Source: Xanthobacteraceae bacterium (lineage in GTDB: Bacteria; Pseudomonadota; Alphaproteobacteria; Rhizobiales; Xanthobacteraceae). From it: a stretch of 64,000 bases of DNA. Below are positions 25,795-33,834 of the stretch, one piece after another. The notes beneath the pieces are model-generated. The model was not told the DNA's origin. It searched no databases and was given only the letters and a program-made list of their open reading frames with translations. Position numbers and translations under genes: made by a program. The stretch's first letter is position 1. Each line of letters starts with the position of its first letter. The stretch lies in the NCBI GenBank assembly GCA_022841625.1, contig JALHRD010000009.1:1-64000 (forward strand). The letters run 5' to 3'.

Positions 25795-27213
25795 TCACTC
25801 GGCGGCGATGGGACGATATTCCGTCGCGCCCCACTGCGCAAGATCGTTGAGCGCGCGGTGGCTAAGGGCGCGTTTCTTGGCGAGCGCCTTGGCAGGGCCG
25901 CGGAGTCGTTTGCCGTCCAGGTCTTTTTCGAGCGCCTGGGCGAGTGGTGGGAACAGCCCGAAATTGACGTTCATTGGTTGATAGGAGCGGGGTCCTGCAT
26001 CGATGGTCTCGATGTGGCCGCCGGTGATGTGGCCAAGCAGCGCGCCGTGCGCGGTGGTCGAGGGTGGCGGCATCAGTGTTTCGTTGCGCCGCTCCGCCGC
26101 CGCGAAACGCCCGGCCATCAATCCGGTTGCTGCGGACTCCACATAGCCTTCGCAGCCAGTGATCTGTCCGGCAAATCGCAACCGCACGTTGGATTTGAGC
26201 CGGAGCGTGGCGTCGAGCAGTTGCGGGGAATTGAGATAGGTGTTGCGATGCAGGCCACCGAGCCGGGCAAACTCGGCCTTTTCCAAACCGGGAATCGTGC
26301 GGAAAATACGCACCTGTTCGGCATGGCGCAGTTTGGTCTGGAAACCGACCATGTTGAACAACGTGCCAAGACGGTTGTCCTGGCGCAGTTGGACGACGGC
26401 GTAGGGCTTGCTCTGCGGCGCGCTTGGGTTGGTAAGGCCAAACGGTTTCATTGGGCCGTGGCGTAGGGTTTCCCGGCCGCGTTCCGCCATGATTTCGATC
26501 GGCAGGCAGCCGTCGAAATAAGGTGTTCCTTCCCATTCGTGAAAGGCAACTTTTTCGCCGACGATCAGTGCATCGACAAACGCCAGGTATTGTTCACGGG
26601 TTAGCGGGCAATTGATGTAATCGGCGCCGGAGCCGCCGGGGCCTTGCTTGTCGTAGCGCGACTGGAACCAGGCGACCTCAAGGTTGATCGTATCGCGATG
26701 CACGATCGGGGCAATCGCATCGAAAAAGGCAAGCGCGTCGGCGCCGGTCTGCTGCCGGATTGCCTCCGCCAATGCCGGCGAGGTCAAGGGGCCGGTTGCA
26801 ACGATGACGCTGTCCCAATCAGCGGGAGGCAGGCCGGCGATCTCCTCACGCGTGATCGTAACCAGCGGATGGGCTTCAAGCGCGGCGGTGACAGCGGCTG
26901 AAAAGCCGTCGCGATCGACCGCCAGCGCCCCGCCGGCCGGCACCTGGTTGGCGTCGGCTGTACGCATGATCAATGAGCCCAGCCGGCGCATTTCCTCGTG
27001 TAGCAGGCCGACGGCATTGTGTTCGTGGTCGTCGGAGCGAAACGAATTGGAGCACACCAGTTCGGCGCATTGGCCGCCTTTGTGTACGGCCGTGGTATGG
27101 ACCGGCCGCATCTCATGCAGGACCGCAGGAACGCCGCGCTCGGCGATCTGCCAAGCCGCTTCCGAGCCCGCAAGGCCGCCGCCGACAATGTGAATGGGCA
27201 TCAGATCGCTCAT
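25795..27213 (-). CDS. trmFO: tRNA (uracil-54-C5)-methyltransferase, folate-dependent
   Basis: TrmFO makes ribothymidine at position 54 of tRNA using methylenetetrahydrofolate and FADH2. The 472-residue protein has an N-terminal FAD motif [20 protein letters not shown] near residue 8, the family blocks [14 protein letters not shown] near residue 50 and [15 protein letters not shown] near residue 425, and [20 protein letters not shown] near residue 358. The ATG at 27213 ([12 protein letters not shown]) was preferred over an upstream in-frame start at 27285 that overlaps a terminator. Single-gene unit. Confidence 0.95.
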   Translation of the reverse strand: MSDLMPIHIVGGGLAGSEAAWQIAERGVPAVLHEMRPVHTTAVHKGGQCAELVCSNSFRSDDHEHNAVGLLHEEMRRLGSLIMRTADANQVPAGGALAVDRDGFSAAVTAALEAHPLVTITREEIAGLPPADWDSVIVATGPLTSPALAEAIRQQTGADALAFFDAIAPIVHRDTINLEVAWFQSRYDKQGPGGSGADYINCPLTREQYLAFVDALIVGEKVAFHEWEGTPYFDGCLPIEIMAERGRETLRHGPMKPFGLTNPSAPQSKPYAVVQLRQDNRLGTLFNMVGFQTKLRHAEQVRIFRTIPGLEKAEFARLGGLHRNTYLNSPQLLDATLRLKSNVRLRFAGQITGCEGYVESAATGLMAGRFAAAERRNETLMPPPSTTAHGALLGHITGGHIETIDAGPRSYQPMNVNFGLFPPLAQALEKDLDGKRLRGPAKALAKKRALSHRALNDLAQWGATEYRPIAAE

Positions 27214-27274
27214 GCTGCCAAAATAGGCACGGCCGACGCCAGCGGGCAATGTTTTGCTGGCCTTGCAAAATGCC

Positions 27275-27297
27275 AACGCCCGCACGAGGCGGGCGTT
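27275..27297 (-). terminator. Intrinsic terminator after the DUF1127 gene
   Basis: AACGCCCGC (27275-27283) and GCGGGCGTT (27289-27297) form a perfect 9-bp stem with a 5-base loop. Read on the minus strand it is followed by GGCATTTTGC, giving a short U-run. It lies between the DUF1127 gene and trmFO. Confidence 0.7.
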
Positions 27298-27327
27298 GCG
27301 ATCAACTCAGTCGGTGTCCTGGAGGAC

Positions 27328-27480
27328 TTAGCGGGTGGCTTTGTCCCAGGCTATCCGCGGAATGTCCGAGCGGCTGATGCCGACATCGGCCAACTCACGG
27401 TCGCTCAGCCGGCTCAGGGATTGGACAGTAAAATTGTAGCTCTTCCAGGATTGGATGAAGCGAAAAGTGGCAAGAAGCAT
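27328..27480 (-). CDS. DUF1127 small protein
   Basis: A 50-residue basic protein: MLLATFRFIQSW, then SLSRLSDRELADVGISRSDIPRIAW, the DUF1127 core with LSRLSDRELxDxGISRSDI. Members are abundant in Rhizobiales; some bind RNA and influence carbon or phosphate metabolism. The ATG at 27480 was chosen because DUF1127 proteins begin just before the helix. A strong hairpin terminator follows, and an AT-rich leader of about 190 bases precedes it. Confidence 0.88.
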   Translation of the reverse strand: MLLATFRFIQSWKSYNFTVQSLSRLSDRELADVGISRSDIPRIAWDKATR

Positions 27481-27561
27481 AGTTTGGATCCTTTCGATGC
27501 GGCCGCTGCCGCAATCAACATGGCCGTTACATAGGGGCTTATGCTGCGATGCAAAACACAC

Positions 27562-27753
27562 AATATAGGGCCGCAGCCATGCATTAAACGCATAATAAAA
27601 TTTACGATTTGTTCATGAGATATCGGTTTATGCTCAAATTCCAGCATAAAACGGCACAAAATTGGCATTTTCGTTCGAAAAAATGGCTTATAACATAATT
27701 TGATATCTATTTAGGCATCAAAGCTATGCATTTATTAGCTACGAATTTGGCTG
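27562..27753. other. AT-rich intergenic region with a hairpin
   Basis: About 190 bases of markedly AT-rich sequence in a GC-rich genome. TTTATGCT (27627-27634) and AGCATAAA (27643-27650) form an 8-bp inverted repeat with an 8-base loop. No ORF is supported. It is the shared upstream of the DUF1127 gene and the downstream of the 2-hydroxyacid dehydrogenase, so it probably holds the DUF1127 promoter and its control site. Confidence 0.45.
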
Positions 27754-28827
27754 CTATGGGTTAGAGATTGGCGCTCCCCCGAAACGTTGGCGCCAGAGTG
27801 GCAGCACGTCCTTGTTGTAGACATTGTCAGGGATGCCGCCTCTGAGTGCAGTGACCACCGAGCGGGTCGCCCAGTCGACGCCCTGGCGAAGTTCGCCGCC
27901 TTCCGTATAGGAGGCGGAGTGGGGCGACAGCAGCGCACGGTTGCCGAGCTGGCGCAGCGGCGAGTCCGCCGGCAGGGGCTCTTCTTCGAATGCGTCGATT
28001 GCCGTGCCGCGCAGCCGCCCCTCCACGATTGCCCGTGCCACGGCCTTTTCGTCGATCACTTTGCCGCGCGAGGTGTTCACCACCACCGCATGCGGTTTCA
28101 TCAGTTTGATCTGTTGCTCGCCGAACATATAGCGGGTCTCTTTGGTCAGCACGACGTGGAATGACACCAGGTCGGATTCGCGCAGCAAGGTCTCGTAATC
28201 GACGGCTTGGACGCCATGGGTGAAGAAGTGCGCCGGCGGTACATAGGGATCGTAGGCGATCAGCCGTGCGCGCCATGGCGCCAGCAGTTGCGCCACGCGC
28301 GTTGCAATACGCCCGAAGCCAACGAAGCCGATGGTCTGGCCACGGAAGCCATCGGACGAGCGGGCACCGACAAAATAGGCAAAGTTGTCCTCGGTGCGCC
28401 ATTTTCCGGCCCGCACGTCGGCGTCGCGGTCGGCAAGCTTCTTGAGCAGCGAGAGCATCATTGCGACGGTGGTTTCCGCAACGCCGAAGCAATTCGATTC
28501 CGTTGGCGCATGGCAGACCATGATCCCGAGATCGGTCGCCGCTTCGGTATCCACGTCATCGACCCCGACAGTGTATTTCGCGACAATGCGTAGCCGCTGC
28601 GAGGTTTCCATCACGCGCCGGCTGATCGGGGTATGGCGCATGGAAGTACCCATCAGCGCCACGCAGTCGCGGGCCTGCGCGACCACGTCGTCCTCATAAT
28701 GGGTGCGGGGCAGTTGCCAGTCGCGGCTGCCGAACACGAGTTCGCAGCCCAGCCCTTCGATCGCCTTGATGGTCTCTGGCGGTTCCTCCCGTGGCGCGAA
28801 AATCAGGACCTTTGGCTTGTCGGACAT
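27754..28827 (-). CDS. D-isomer-specific 2-hydroxyacid dehydrogenase
   Basis: NAD-dependent enzyme of 357 residues that interconverts 2-hydroxyacids and 2-oxoacids; exact substrate unknown. The cofactor motif GFVGFGRIATRVAQLL is near residue 169, and the three catalytic positions are visible: Arg in VVNTSRGKVID near 252, Glu in FEEEPLPAD near 283 and His in LLSPHSASYTEGG near 300. Immediately followed on the minus strand, after about 70 bases upstream-to-downstream order, by two Bug receptor genes, so it may act on an organic acid taken up by them. Confidence 0.87.
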   Translation of the reverse strand: MSDKPKVLIFAPREEPPETIKAIEGLGCELVFGSRDWQLPRTHYEDDVVAQARDCVALMGTSMRHTPISRRVMETSQRLRIVAKYTVGVDDVDTEAATDLGIMVCHAPTESNCFGVAETTVAMMLSLLKKLADRDADVRAGKWRTEDNFAYFVGARSSDGFRGQTIGFVGFGRIATRVAQLLAPWRARLIAYDPYVPPAHFFTHGVQAVDYETLLRESDLVSFHVVLTKETRYMFGEQQIKLMKPHAVVVNTSRGKVIDEKAVARAIVEGRLRGTAIDAFEEEPLPADSPLRQLGNRALLSPHSASYTEGGELRQGVDWATRSVVTALRGGIPDNVYNKDVLPLWRQRFGGAPISNP

Positions 28828-28900
28828 GGCAACTCCTTGGGCATTCGCCCTCGATCGAACGGTTAGAAAAAAGCGGGGAGAGGATTAGGTTGGATGGCGC

Positions 28901-29860
28901 TTATGGTTGGCTCGGTAGTTTAAGCGATTGCAACGTCTGTTTCCATCGCGCGGATTCTGTGGCGAGGAATGCCGAAAAAGTGGCGTCGTCCTGATAGGCG
29001 GTCGGCGCGGTCAGGGCTTTGACGCTCGCCTGGACCGCCGGCGTGGCCAAGATTTCACCGACTTCGCCTGATAGCCGCTTGACCACCGCCGACGGTGTTC
29101 CGGCGGGCGCAAAAAGTCCGATAAAGCCGCCGGCGCGGCCAAATCCTGGAACGCCACTTTCCGCGATGGTCGGAATTTCAGGCGCGGCCTTGGAGCGTCG
29201 TGTCTCCGCCATGCCGAGCGCAAGCAAGCGGCCGGCGACGATGTGCGGATAGGCCGAGGTGATGTCTACCGCTGCAACCGGGATCTGGCCGGCGATGAGA
29301 TCGACCACGGCCGGGGCGCTGCCGCGGTAGGGGATATGTACCAAATTGGCGCCGGTCGCAAATTTGAGCATCTCCATGGTGAGATGTTGGCCGGTGTGTA
29401 CGCCGGTTGAGCCGTAGCTGATGCCCTGTGGGCTCGCTTTTGAGCGTGCAATCAGTTCGGTGATGCTCTTAGGACCGCTGCTCGGATTGGCGACGACCAC
29501 AATGCCGACCTCGATCAGCTTCGCCACCGGCGCGAGCTCGCGCAGCAGGTCCGGCGCATTCGAACCCGGTAAATAAGGATTGATCAACAGCGCGCCAGTC
29601 GCGCCGACGCCAAGCGTATCGCCGTCGGGCGGCGATTTCGCCAGCGTGATCAATCCCGCCGTGCCCCCCGCGCCAACCAAGTTTTCGACTACGACAGTTT
29701 TTCCCATGCGTTTGCCGAGATCGATGGAGATTGCGCGCGCAATTCCGTCAGCCGAGGCGCCGGGCGCAAACGGGACGATAATGCGGATCGATTTTTGCGA
29801 TGCTTGCGCAAGCGCGGGCGCGGGTGCAACCATCAGCAAGAACAGGAGGGCACGCAGCAT
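28901..29860 (-). CDS. Bug-family tripartite tricarboxylate transporter receptor
   Basis: Periplasmic solute receptor of 319 residues. The signal peptide (MLRALLFLLMVAPAPALAQA) ends near residue 19; then come the Bug signatures IRIIVPFAPGASADGIARA near residue 26 and VVVENLVGAGGTAG near residue 56, and VHIPYRGSAPAVVDLIAG near residue 168. Ligands of the family are carboxylates and related small acids. Start at ATG 29860 after GGAGG-type sequence (29866 region reads CGGAGGCGG on the minus strand). No membrane subunits (TctA/TctB) are next to it, which is normal for this expanded family. Confidence 0.9.
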   Translation of the reverse strand: MLRALLFLLMVAPAPALAQASQKSIRIIVPFAPGASADGIARAISIDLGKRMGKTVVVENLVGAGGTAGLITLAKSPPDGDTLGVGATGALLINPYLPGSNAPDLLRELAPVAKLIEVGIVVVANPSSGPKSITELIARSKASPQGISYGSTGVHTGQHLTMEMLKFATGANLVHIPYRGSAPAVVDLIAGQIPVAAVDITSAYPHIVAGRLLALGMAETRRSKAAPEIPTIAESGVPGFGRAGGFIGLFAPAGTPSAVVKRLSGEVGEILATPAVQASVKALTAPTAYQDDATFSAFLATESARWKQTLQSLKLPSQP

Positions 29861-29880
29861 GTCCGCCTCCGTTGATTGGC

Positions 29881-30855
29881 CTAATCGAGCTTGATGCCGC
29901 TGTCCTTGAACGCCGTTGCCCAACGCACCGCTTCCTTACGGAAGAAGGCGTCGAACTCCTCCGGCGTGCTGGAGACCGGATTGAGGCCGGCGGCAATCAG
30001 TTTGTCGTGGGTGGTGCGGTCGGCATAGATCGCGGCGACTTTGCTTTGCAAGCGGTCGACAATCGCGCGTGGTGTACCGGCCGGCGCGACCAGCGCGATC
30101 CAGCTCGACATGTCCTCGAGTTCCGGCATGCCGGCGGCTTCCGCCAGCGGCTGAATGTCGGGCAGCGTCGGCAGCGGACGATTGTTGAGCTTGGCAAGTG
30201 CGCGAAATTGGCCTGACTTGATCAGCGGCAGGCTCGATGCGACGCCGTCGATGATGTAGTCGACCGCGCCGGTGAGCAGGCCCTGCACCACTTCGGCGCT
30301 ACCTTTGTAGGGAATGAGCTGCACGTCGATGCCGGCCGCGCGGTTGAACATATAGCCGGCCAAGCGCGTGGTGATGATGCCGGCGCCGTAATTCATTTTG
30401 CCGGACGCCTTCGCCCGTGCGATCAGGTCCGCAATGGATTTTGGGCCATCTTGCGCGCGAACCGTGAGCAGCGAGGTGTTCTTGGCGGCGAGGGTGATTG
30501 GCGCGAAATCCTTGAACGGATCGTAAGGCAGATTGGTTTTGGTCGCCGGGTTCATCACCATGGTCGTGTCCATGGCGGCCAGCAGCGTGTAGCCGTCGGG
30601 TGGCGCTTTGGCGACTTGAACGGCCCCAATCGCGGTGTCGGCTCCGGGACGGTTCTCGACCACCACCGCTTGGCCCCAGTCCTCGCTCATTTTCTGCGCG
30701 AGCACCCGCGACAGGATGTCGGTCGGCCCACCTGCCGGAAACGGCACAATGATGCGGATGGTTCGGTTGGGATAGGTTTGGGCTTCGGCCGGTCGGATTG
30801 GTGCAAGCGCACTGGCGCCAAGCGCGGCCAGAACGGTGCGGCGTGAAACGGTCAT
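29881..30855 (-). CDS. Bug-family receptor with a Tat-like signal
   Basis: Periplasmic binding protein of 324 residues, paralogous to the next gene. The N terminus SRRTVLAALGASALA resembles a twin-arginine signal, with cleavage after AEAQ near residue 25. IRIIVPFPAGGPTDILSRVL near residue 32 and VVENRPGADTAIGAVQVAKA near residue 65 are family signatures; LIPYKGSAEVVQGLLTG is near residue 175. It starts at ATG 30855 and is 20 bases upstream of the other receptor gene in transcription order. Ligand unknown. Confidence 0.9.
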   Translation of the reverse strand: MTVSRRTVLAALGASALAPIRPAEAQTYPNRTIRIIVPFPAGGPTDILSRVLAQKMSEDWGQAVVVENRPGADTAIGAVQVAKAPPDGYTLLAAMDTTMVMNPATKTNLPYDPFKDFAPITLAAKNTSLLTVRAQDGPKSIADLIARAKASGKMNYGAGIITTRLAGYMFNRAAGIDVQLIPYKGSAEVVQGLLTGAVDYIIDGVASSLPLIKSGQFRALAKLNNRPLPTLPDIQPLAEAAGMPELEDMSSWIALVAPAGTPRAIVDRLQSKVAAIYADRTTHDKLIAAGLNPVSSTPEEFDAFFRKEAVRWATAFKDSGIKLD

Positions 30856-30877
30856 GGCAATCCTCCGGTCGTTGCGG

Positions 30878-30985
30878 TCATTGTACGCGCAAGCCGATTT
30901 CCTTCGCCAGCGGCGCCCAATAGGAATATTCGTCGGCGACAAACTTGGTTACGCCAGCGATCGCGGCGTCGTGCACTTGGGGCGT
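30878..30985 (-). pseudogene. C-terminal remnant of a third Bug receptor
   Basis: The minus-strand frame ending at 30878 closes with a stretch (DAAIAGVTKFVADEYSYWAPLAKEIGLRVQ in pieces: VTKFVADEYSYWAPLAKEIG) that resembles the C terminus of Bug receptors, where an E-x-x-x-W-x-x-x-x-K-x-x-G pattern ends the protein. Upstream in that frame the sequence is unlike a receptor and shows no signal peptide. It lies 22 bases ahead of an intact receptor, so a deletion of a tandem paralogue is likely. Short match, moderate confidence. Confidence 0.5.
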
Positions 30986-31079
30986 TGCGATGCGCGCCGG
31001 TGCAAGAGCGCGATCGGTTGTTGTTGTCCTGGATCGGTTGCCACCGTTGGATTGCCTCCGATCCCAACCCTTCCGTAGC

Positions 31080-31345
31080 GGTCGATCTCTCGCGATCTTA
31101 CTGCCTGCTGTAAGATCAAACACGCCGCAATTCATTTGCTTTTCCAATTGCTTGGCTCGTCGATCTTGCTGGCATCACGTTTTTGCTGCCGGGCAGGGTC
31201 GGCATCGCCGCCGCCGCGTAATTTTGCTGCGATCTTTCACCATCTTACAGCTGTAATGGCTTGCTGTAAGATCGTAAAAACGCGGAATTCCATTGTTTGT
31301 CCAGAGACTTGGCTCATCAATCTTACACTCTTACCGATATTGCAG
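31080..31345. repeat. Two diverged ~156-bp tandem repeats with ATCTTAC hairpins
   Basis: Two units about 156 bases apart share blocks such as TTGGCTCGTCGATCTT (31152) and TTGGCTCATCAATCTT (31309), and CTTGCTGTAAGATC or CCTGCTGTAAGATC. Unit one has GATCTTAC (31094-31101) paired with GTAAGATC (31110-31117). Unit two has ATCTTACAG (31242-31250) paired with CTGTAAGAT (31264-31272), which includes a perfect 12-base palindrome (31245-31256). A fifth ATCTTAC is at 31320. No gene covers the region. Confidence 0.65.
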
Positions 31346-31371
31346 TGTTTCGCAGCTTTCGCACAAACCCG

Positions 31372-31412
31372 GTCATTCCAGGTTGGCGCCGGCCGGCGCG
31401 CCCCGGAATGAC
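31372..31412. repeat. Palindromic intergenic repeat (GTCATTCC...GGAATGAC)
   Basis: GTCATTCC (31372-31379) and GGAATGAC (31405-31412) flank a GC-rich core containing GCGCCGGCCGGCGC. Elements of this shape are spread through Bradyrhizobium-like genomes as intergenic palindromes. Only one copy is in the window. Confidence 0.6.
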
Positions 31413-31707
31413 GGCAATGAGCACGGCGACGCGGAGCGCCCGAAGCAGACGGAGCGTGACGATCTTTGCACAGCAATGCGGCGGGTCAATGAAACGTCGC
31501 CGTGATGTGGACAGGTGACAGGTAGATCCCGTCGCGGTGCATAACGTTGAAGGACTGGGGTCAGTACCCCGTTTCCACGCACTGACCCCATTTCCAATGA
31601 CACATGCGATCGGGCGCCCGGGCGTGGCAAGGCGTGCAACGAAACCGCTGAACCCACCACGTTATTAGCCCCTTTCCCCCTATCTTAAAATTGAGATATA
31701 AGAAAGC

Positions 31708-31937
31708 GTGCCTTGGCGCGTTGAAGTCCTGAGCGAGCCGCATGTGAAACACCTGGAGGGAAAGCTATAGGAATTGCGGCTGACGGGCCGCGATGGAATA
31801 GCCCGCGCGCTCTATGTCACGATGTCTCGGCGATCGGCCGTCGGGTTGTCGTCGTTCGGGCATTCGTGAAGAAGACACGGAAGACGCCGCGCGCCGAGAT
31901 CAAGCTTGCGCTGCGGCGAGCAGAGGAGATCACATGA
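31708..31937 (+). pseudogene. Broken RelE/HigB-type toxin gene
   Basis: Reading from GTG 31708: VPWRVEVL, then a jump to SEPHVKHLEGKL, TAG (31768-31770) where the family has Trp, then ELRLTGRDGIARALYVT. The frame must shift near 31825 to continue as VVVVRAFVKKTRKTP and AEIKLALRRAEEIT, ending with TGA at 31935. These pieces are the conserved parts of phage-derived Gp49/HigB-like toxins, in the correct order. About 30 N-terminal residues are deleted. With a deletion, a nonsense codon and a frameshift, it cannot make toxin. The stop overlaps the antitoxin ATG. Confidence 0.75.
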
Positions 31938-32215
31938 CTATCCCATTCGAGAAGCTCAAGGCTCGCCTGCTGGCCAACCCCAAGGTCAAGGCTGCGTATG
32001 ACGCACTCGCTCCGGAATTCGAGATTTCTGCCGAATTGCTCAAAGCGCGTTTGCGGGCGGGCCTCTCGCAGTCCGAACTGGCCGCCCGGATGGGAACCAG
32101 CCAGTCCACCATTGCCCGACTGGAGAGTGGCCAGACGTTGCCGAGCACCAAGACGCTGGTGCGCTACGCCCGGGCGACCGGCAACAAGTTCCATGTGCGG
32201 CTCTCGGCTGCTTGA
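31934..32215 (+). CDS. HTH (XRE-type) antitoxin
   Basis: A 93-residue DNA-binding protein. A short N-terminal part (FEKLKARLLANPKVKAAYDAL) typical of HigA-like antitoxins precedes the XRE helix-turn-helix (SQSELAARMGTSQSTIARLE near residue 46, GQTLPSTKTLVRYARATG near residue 67). It begins inside the toxin stop (ATGA), after GAGGAG at 31923-31928. The open frame is intact although the toxin is destroyed. It may still repress its own promoter or neutralise a related toxin elsewhere. Confidence 0.87.
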   Translation: MTIPFEKLKARLLANPKVKAAYDALAPEFEISAELLKARLRAGLSQSELAARMGTSQSTIARLESGQTLPSTKTLVRYARATGNKFHVRLSAA

Positions 32216-32480
32216 TGCGGCATTCGCGAACGGCAGGCAACGATATCGCGCAAGATCGCACAGTGGCGCGCCGCGTTCGATGCGAGAAATTAGAGGAATT
32301 GAACTAAATTGCTTTGGTAATTGCGGCAATACCTTGCAGCCTCACCGTGATTTGAATCCAGTGTGTGGCCACGCGGCAATTGCACCAGTTCCGTGTTTCA
32401 CGCTCGCGAAGGCTGGCTCTAATATTGAAGAATAGAAGAAACGCCGCCGATGGGAGTAGGATGCCATTAGGAGCCGTCCT

Positions 32481-33551
32481 ATGTGGCCTGACCGGCGCAT
32501 CATCGATCTGTGTCGCGTAAAACATCCGATCGTGCTTGCGCCGATGGCAGGGGCGATGGACGTCGAACTCGCGGTCGCGGTGGCCGAAAGCGGCGGGCTC
32601 GCGTCGCTGCCGTTTGCGATGCTCGATGCCGATCAGGCGGGTGCGCAGATTGCCGCGTTCCGCAGACGCACGCGCGGGCCGTTGAATGTCAATTTCTTCT
32701 GCCATACGCCGCCGGAACTGAATAATGCGCGTGAGGCCCGGTGGTGCGAGGTGCTCAAGCCTTACTACCAGGAATTCGACATCGATCCATCGGCCCCCGT
32801 GCCGACCAGCATGCGCATGCCGTTCGATGCGGCTTTTTGCGAAATGGTCGAGGCGACCAGGCCGGAAGTCGTGAGCTTCCATTTCGGATTGCCGCCCGAA
32901 GCCTTGTTCAAGCGCGTGAAGGCAATCGGCGCTGTCACAATGTCGTCCGCCACGACCGTCGCCGAGGCACGCTGGCTCGAAGCGCGCGGCGTCGACGTCA
33001 TTATTGCGCAGGGCCTTGAGGCCGGCGGCCATCGCGGCATGTTTCTGTCGGACGATCTTGCCGCGCAAGTCGGCACCTTCGCCTTGGTGCCGCAAATCGT
33101 CGATGCTGTGGAGGTTCCCGTAATCGCGGCCGGCGCGGTGAGCGACGCGCGTGGGATCGCTGCGGCGCTGATGTTGGGCGCGGCGGGTGTGCAGATTGGC
33201 AGCGCCTATCTGCATTGTCCGGAGGCGAAGATTTCCGCGCCGCACCGCGCGGCGCTCGCGGCCGCGCAGGATGGTGGCACCCGGGTCACCAACGTGATGA
33301 CCGGGAGGCCAGCACGCGGATTCATCAACCGGGTAATGCGTGACCTCGGCCCGATTTCGGACGTAGCGCCGGAGTTTCCGCTTGCCGCCGGCGCGCTTGC
33401 ACCGCTGCGCTCGAGAGTGGAAGCAGCCGGCTCAGGTGATTTCACCCCCATGTGGGCAGGACAAGCAGCGGCGCTCGGCCGCGCGTTACCGGCAGGTGAG
33501 GTCACGCGCAAGCTTGCGGCCGACGCGCTGGCGCTGTTGGCTGGGAGATGA
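32481..33551 (+). CDS. Nitronate monooxygenase-like FMN enzyme
   Basis: TIM-barrel flavoprotein of 356 residues from the 2-nitropropane dioxygenase/nitronate monooxygenase family. Seen: PIVLAPMAGAMDVELAVAV near residue 16, PLNVNFFCHTPPE near residue 71, the catalytic-region QGLEAGGHRGMF near residue 177, VIAAGAVSDARGIAAALMLG and AAGVQIGSAYLHCPEA near residue 233. The physiological substrate is likely a nitronate or an enoyl compound and cannot be told from sequence. It starts at ATG 32481 after GGAG at 32471 and ends before a good terminator. Confidence 0.87.
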   Translation: MWPDRRIIDLCRVKHPIVLAPMAGAMDVELAVAVAESGGLASLPFAMLDADQAGAQIAAFRRRTRGPLNVNFFCHTPPELNNAREARWCEVLKPYYQEFDIDPSAPVPTSMRMPFDAAFCEMVEATRPEVVSFHFGLPPEALFKRVKAIGAVTMSSATTVAEARWLEARGVDVIIAQGLEAGGHRGMFLSDDLAAQVGTFALVPQIVDAVEVPVIAAGAVSDARGIAAALMLGAAGVQIGSAYLHCPEAKISAPHRAALAAAQDGGTRVTNVMTGRPARGFINRVMRDLGPISDVAPEFPLAAGALAPLRSRVEAAGSGDFTPMWAGQAAALGRALPAGEVTRKLAADALALLAGR

Positions 33552-33623
33552 GGGAAGGAGGTCGTGGCAATCGCCGATGCATTGACATTGCGCGGCGAAC
33601 CAATTTGCGGTAAAAATATCATG

Positions 33624-33650
33624 CGGGGCTTTCGACGGTCGCCCCGTTTT
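33624..33650 (+). terminator. Intrinsic terminator after the nitronate monooxygenase gene
   Basis: CGGGGC (33624-33629), an 11-base loop, GCCCCG (33641-33646) and TTTT make a standard terminator 73 bases after the stop codon. Confidence 0.7.
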
Positions 33651-33673
33651 CGCAGGCTCTCATTCGATTTAAT

Positions 33674-33734
33674 GGGCCCAAGCACCGTCTCCTTCGCAAG
33701 GAGGGGACCTATGTGCTTAGGGCCTTAATTTTTA
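33674..33734 (+). ncRNA. Possible structured RNA with nested stems
   Basis: GGCCCAAGCAC (from 33675) pairs with GTGCTTAGGGCC (33713-33724) with one bulge, enclosing an inner hairpin CTCCTT-CGC-AAGGAG (33689-33703). The outer stem is followed by TTAATTTTTA. The inner loop exposes or hides an anti-Shine-Dalgarno-like CTCCTT. It could be a small RNA ending in a terminator, or a leader of the transporter gene at 33835. No known family was recognised. Confidence 0.4.
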
Positions 33735-33834
33735 GGCGACCTCCAAACGTTTTTGAATCTGGGGATATTTCGGCCTCCCCGACAGATGGACATCGCCATC
33801 CAAGTGCTGTTCGCCTCAATCGTGGGAGCGAGCC

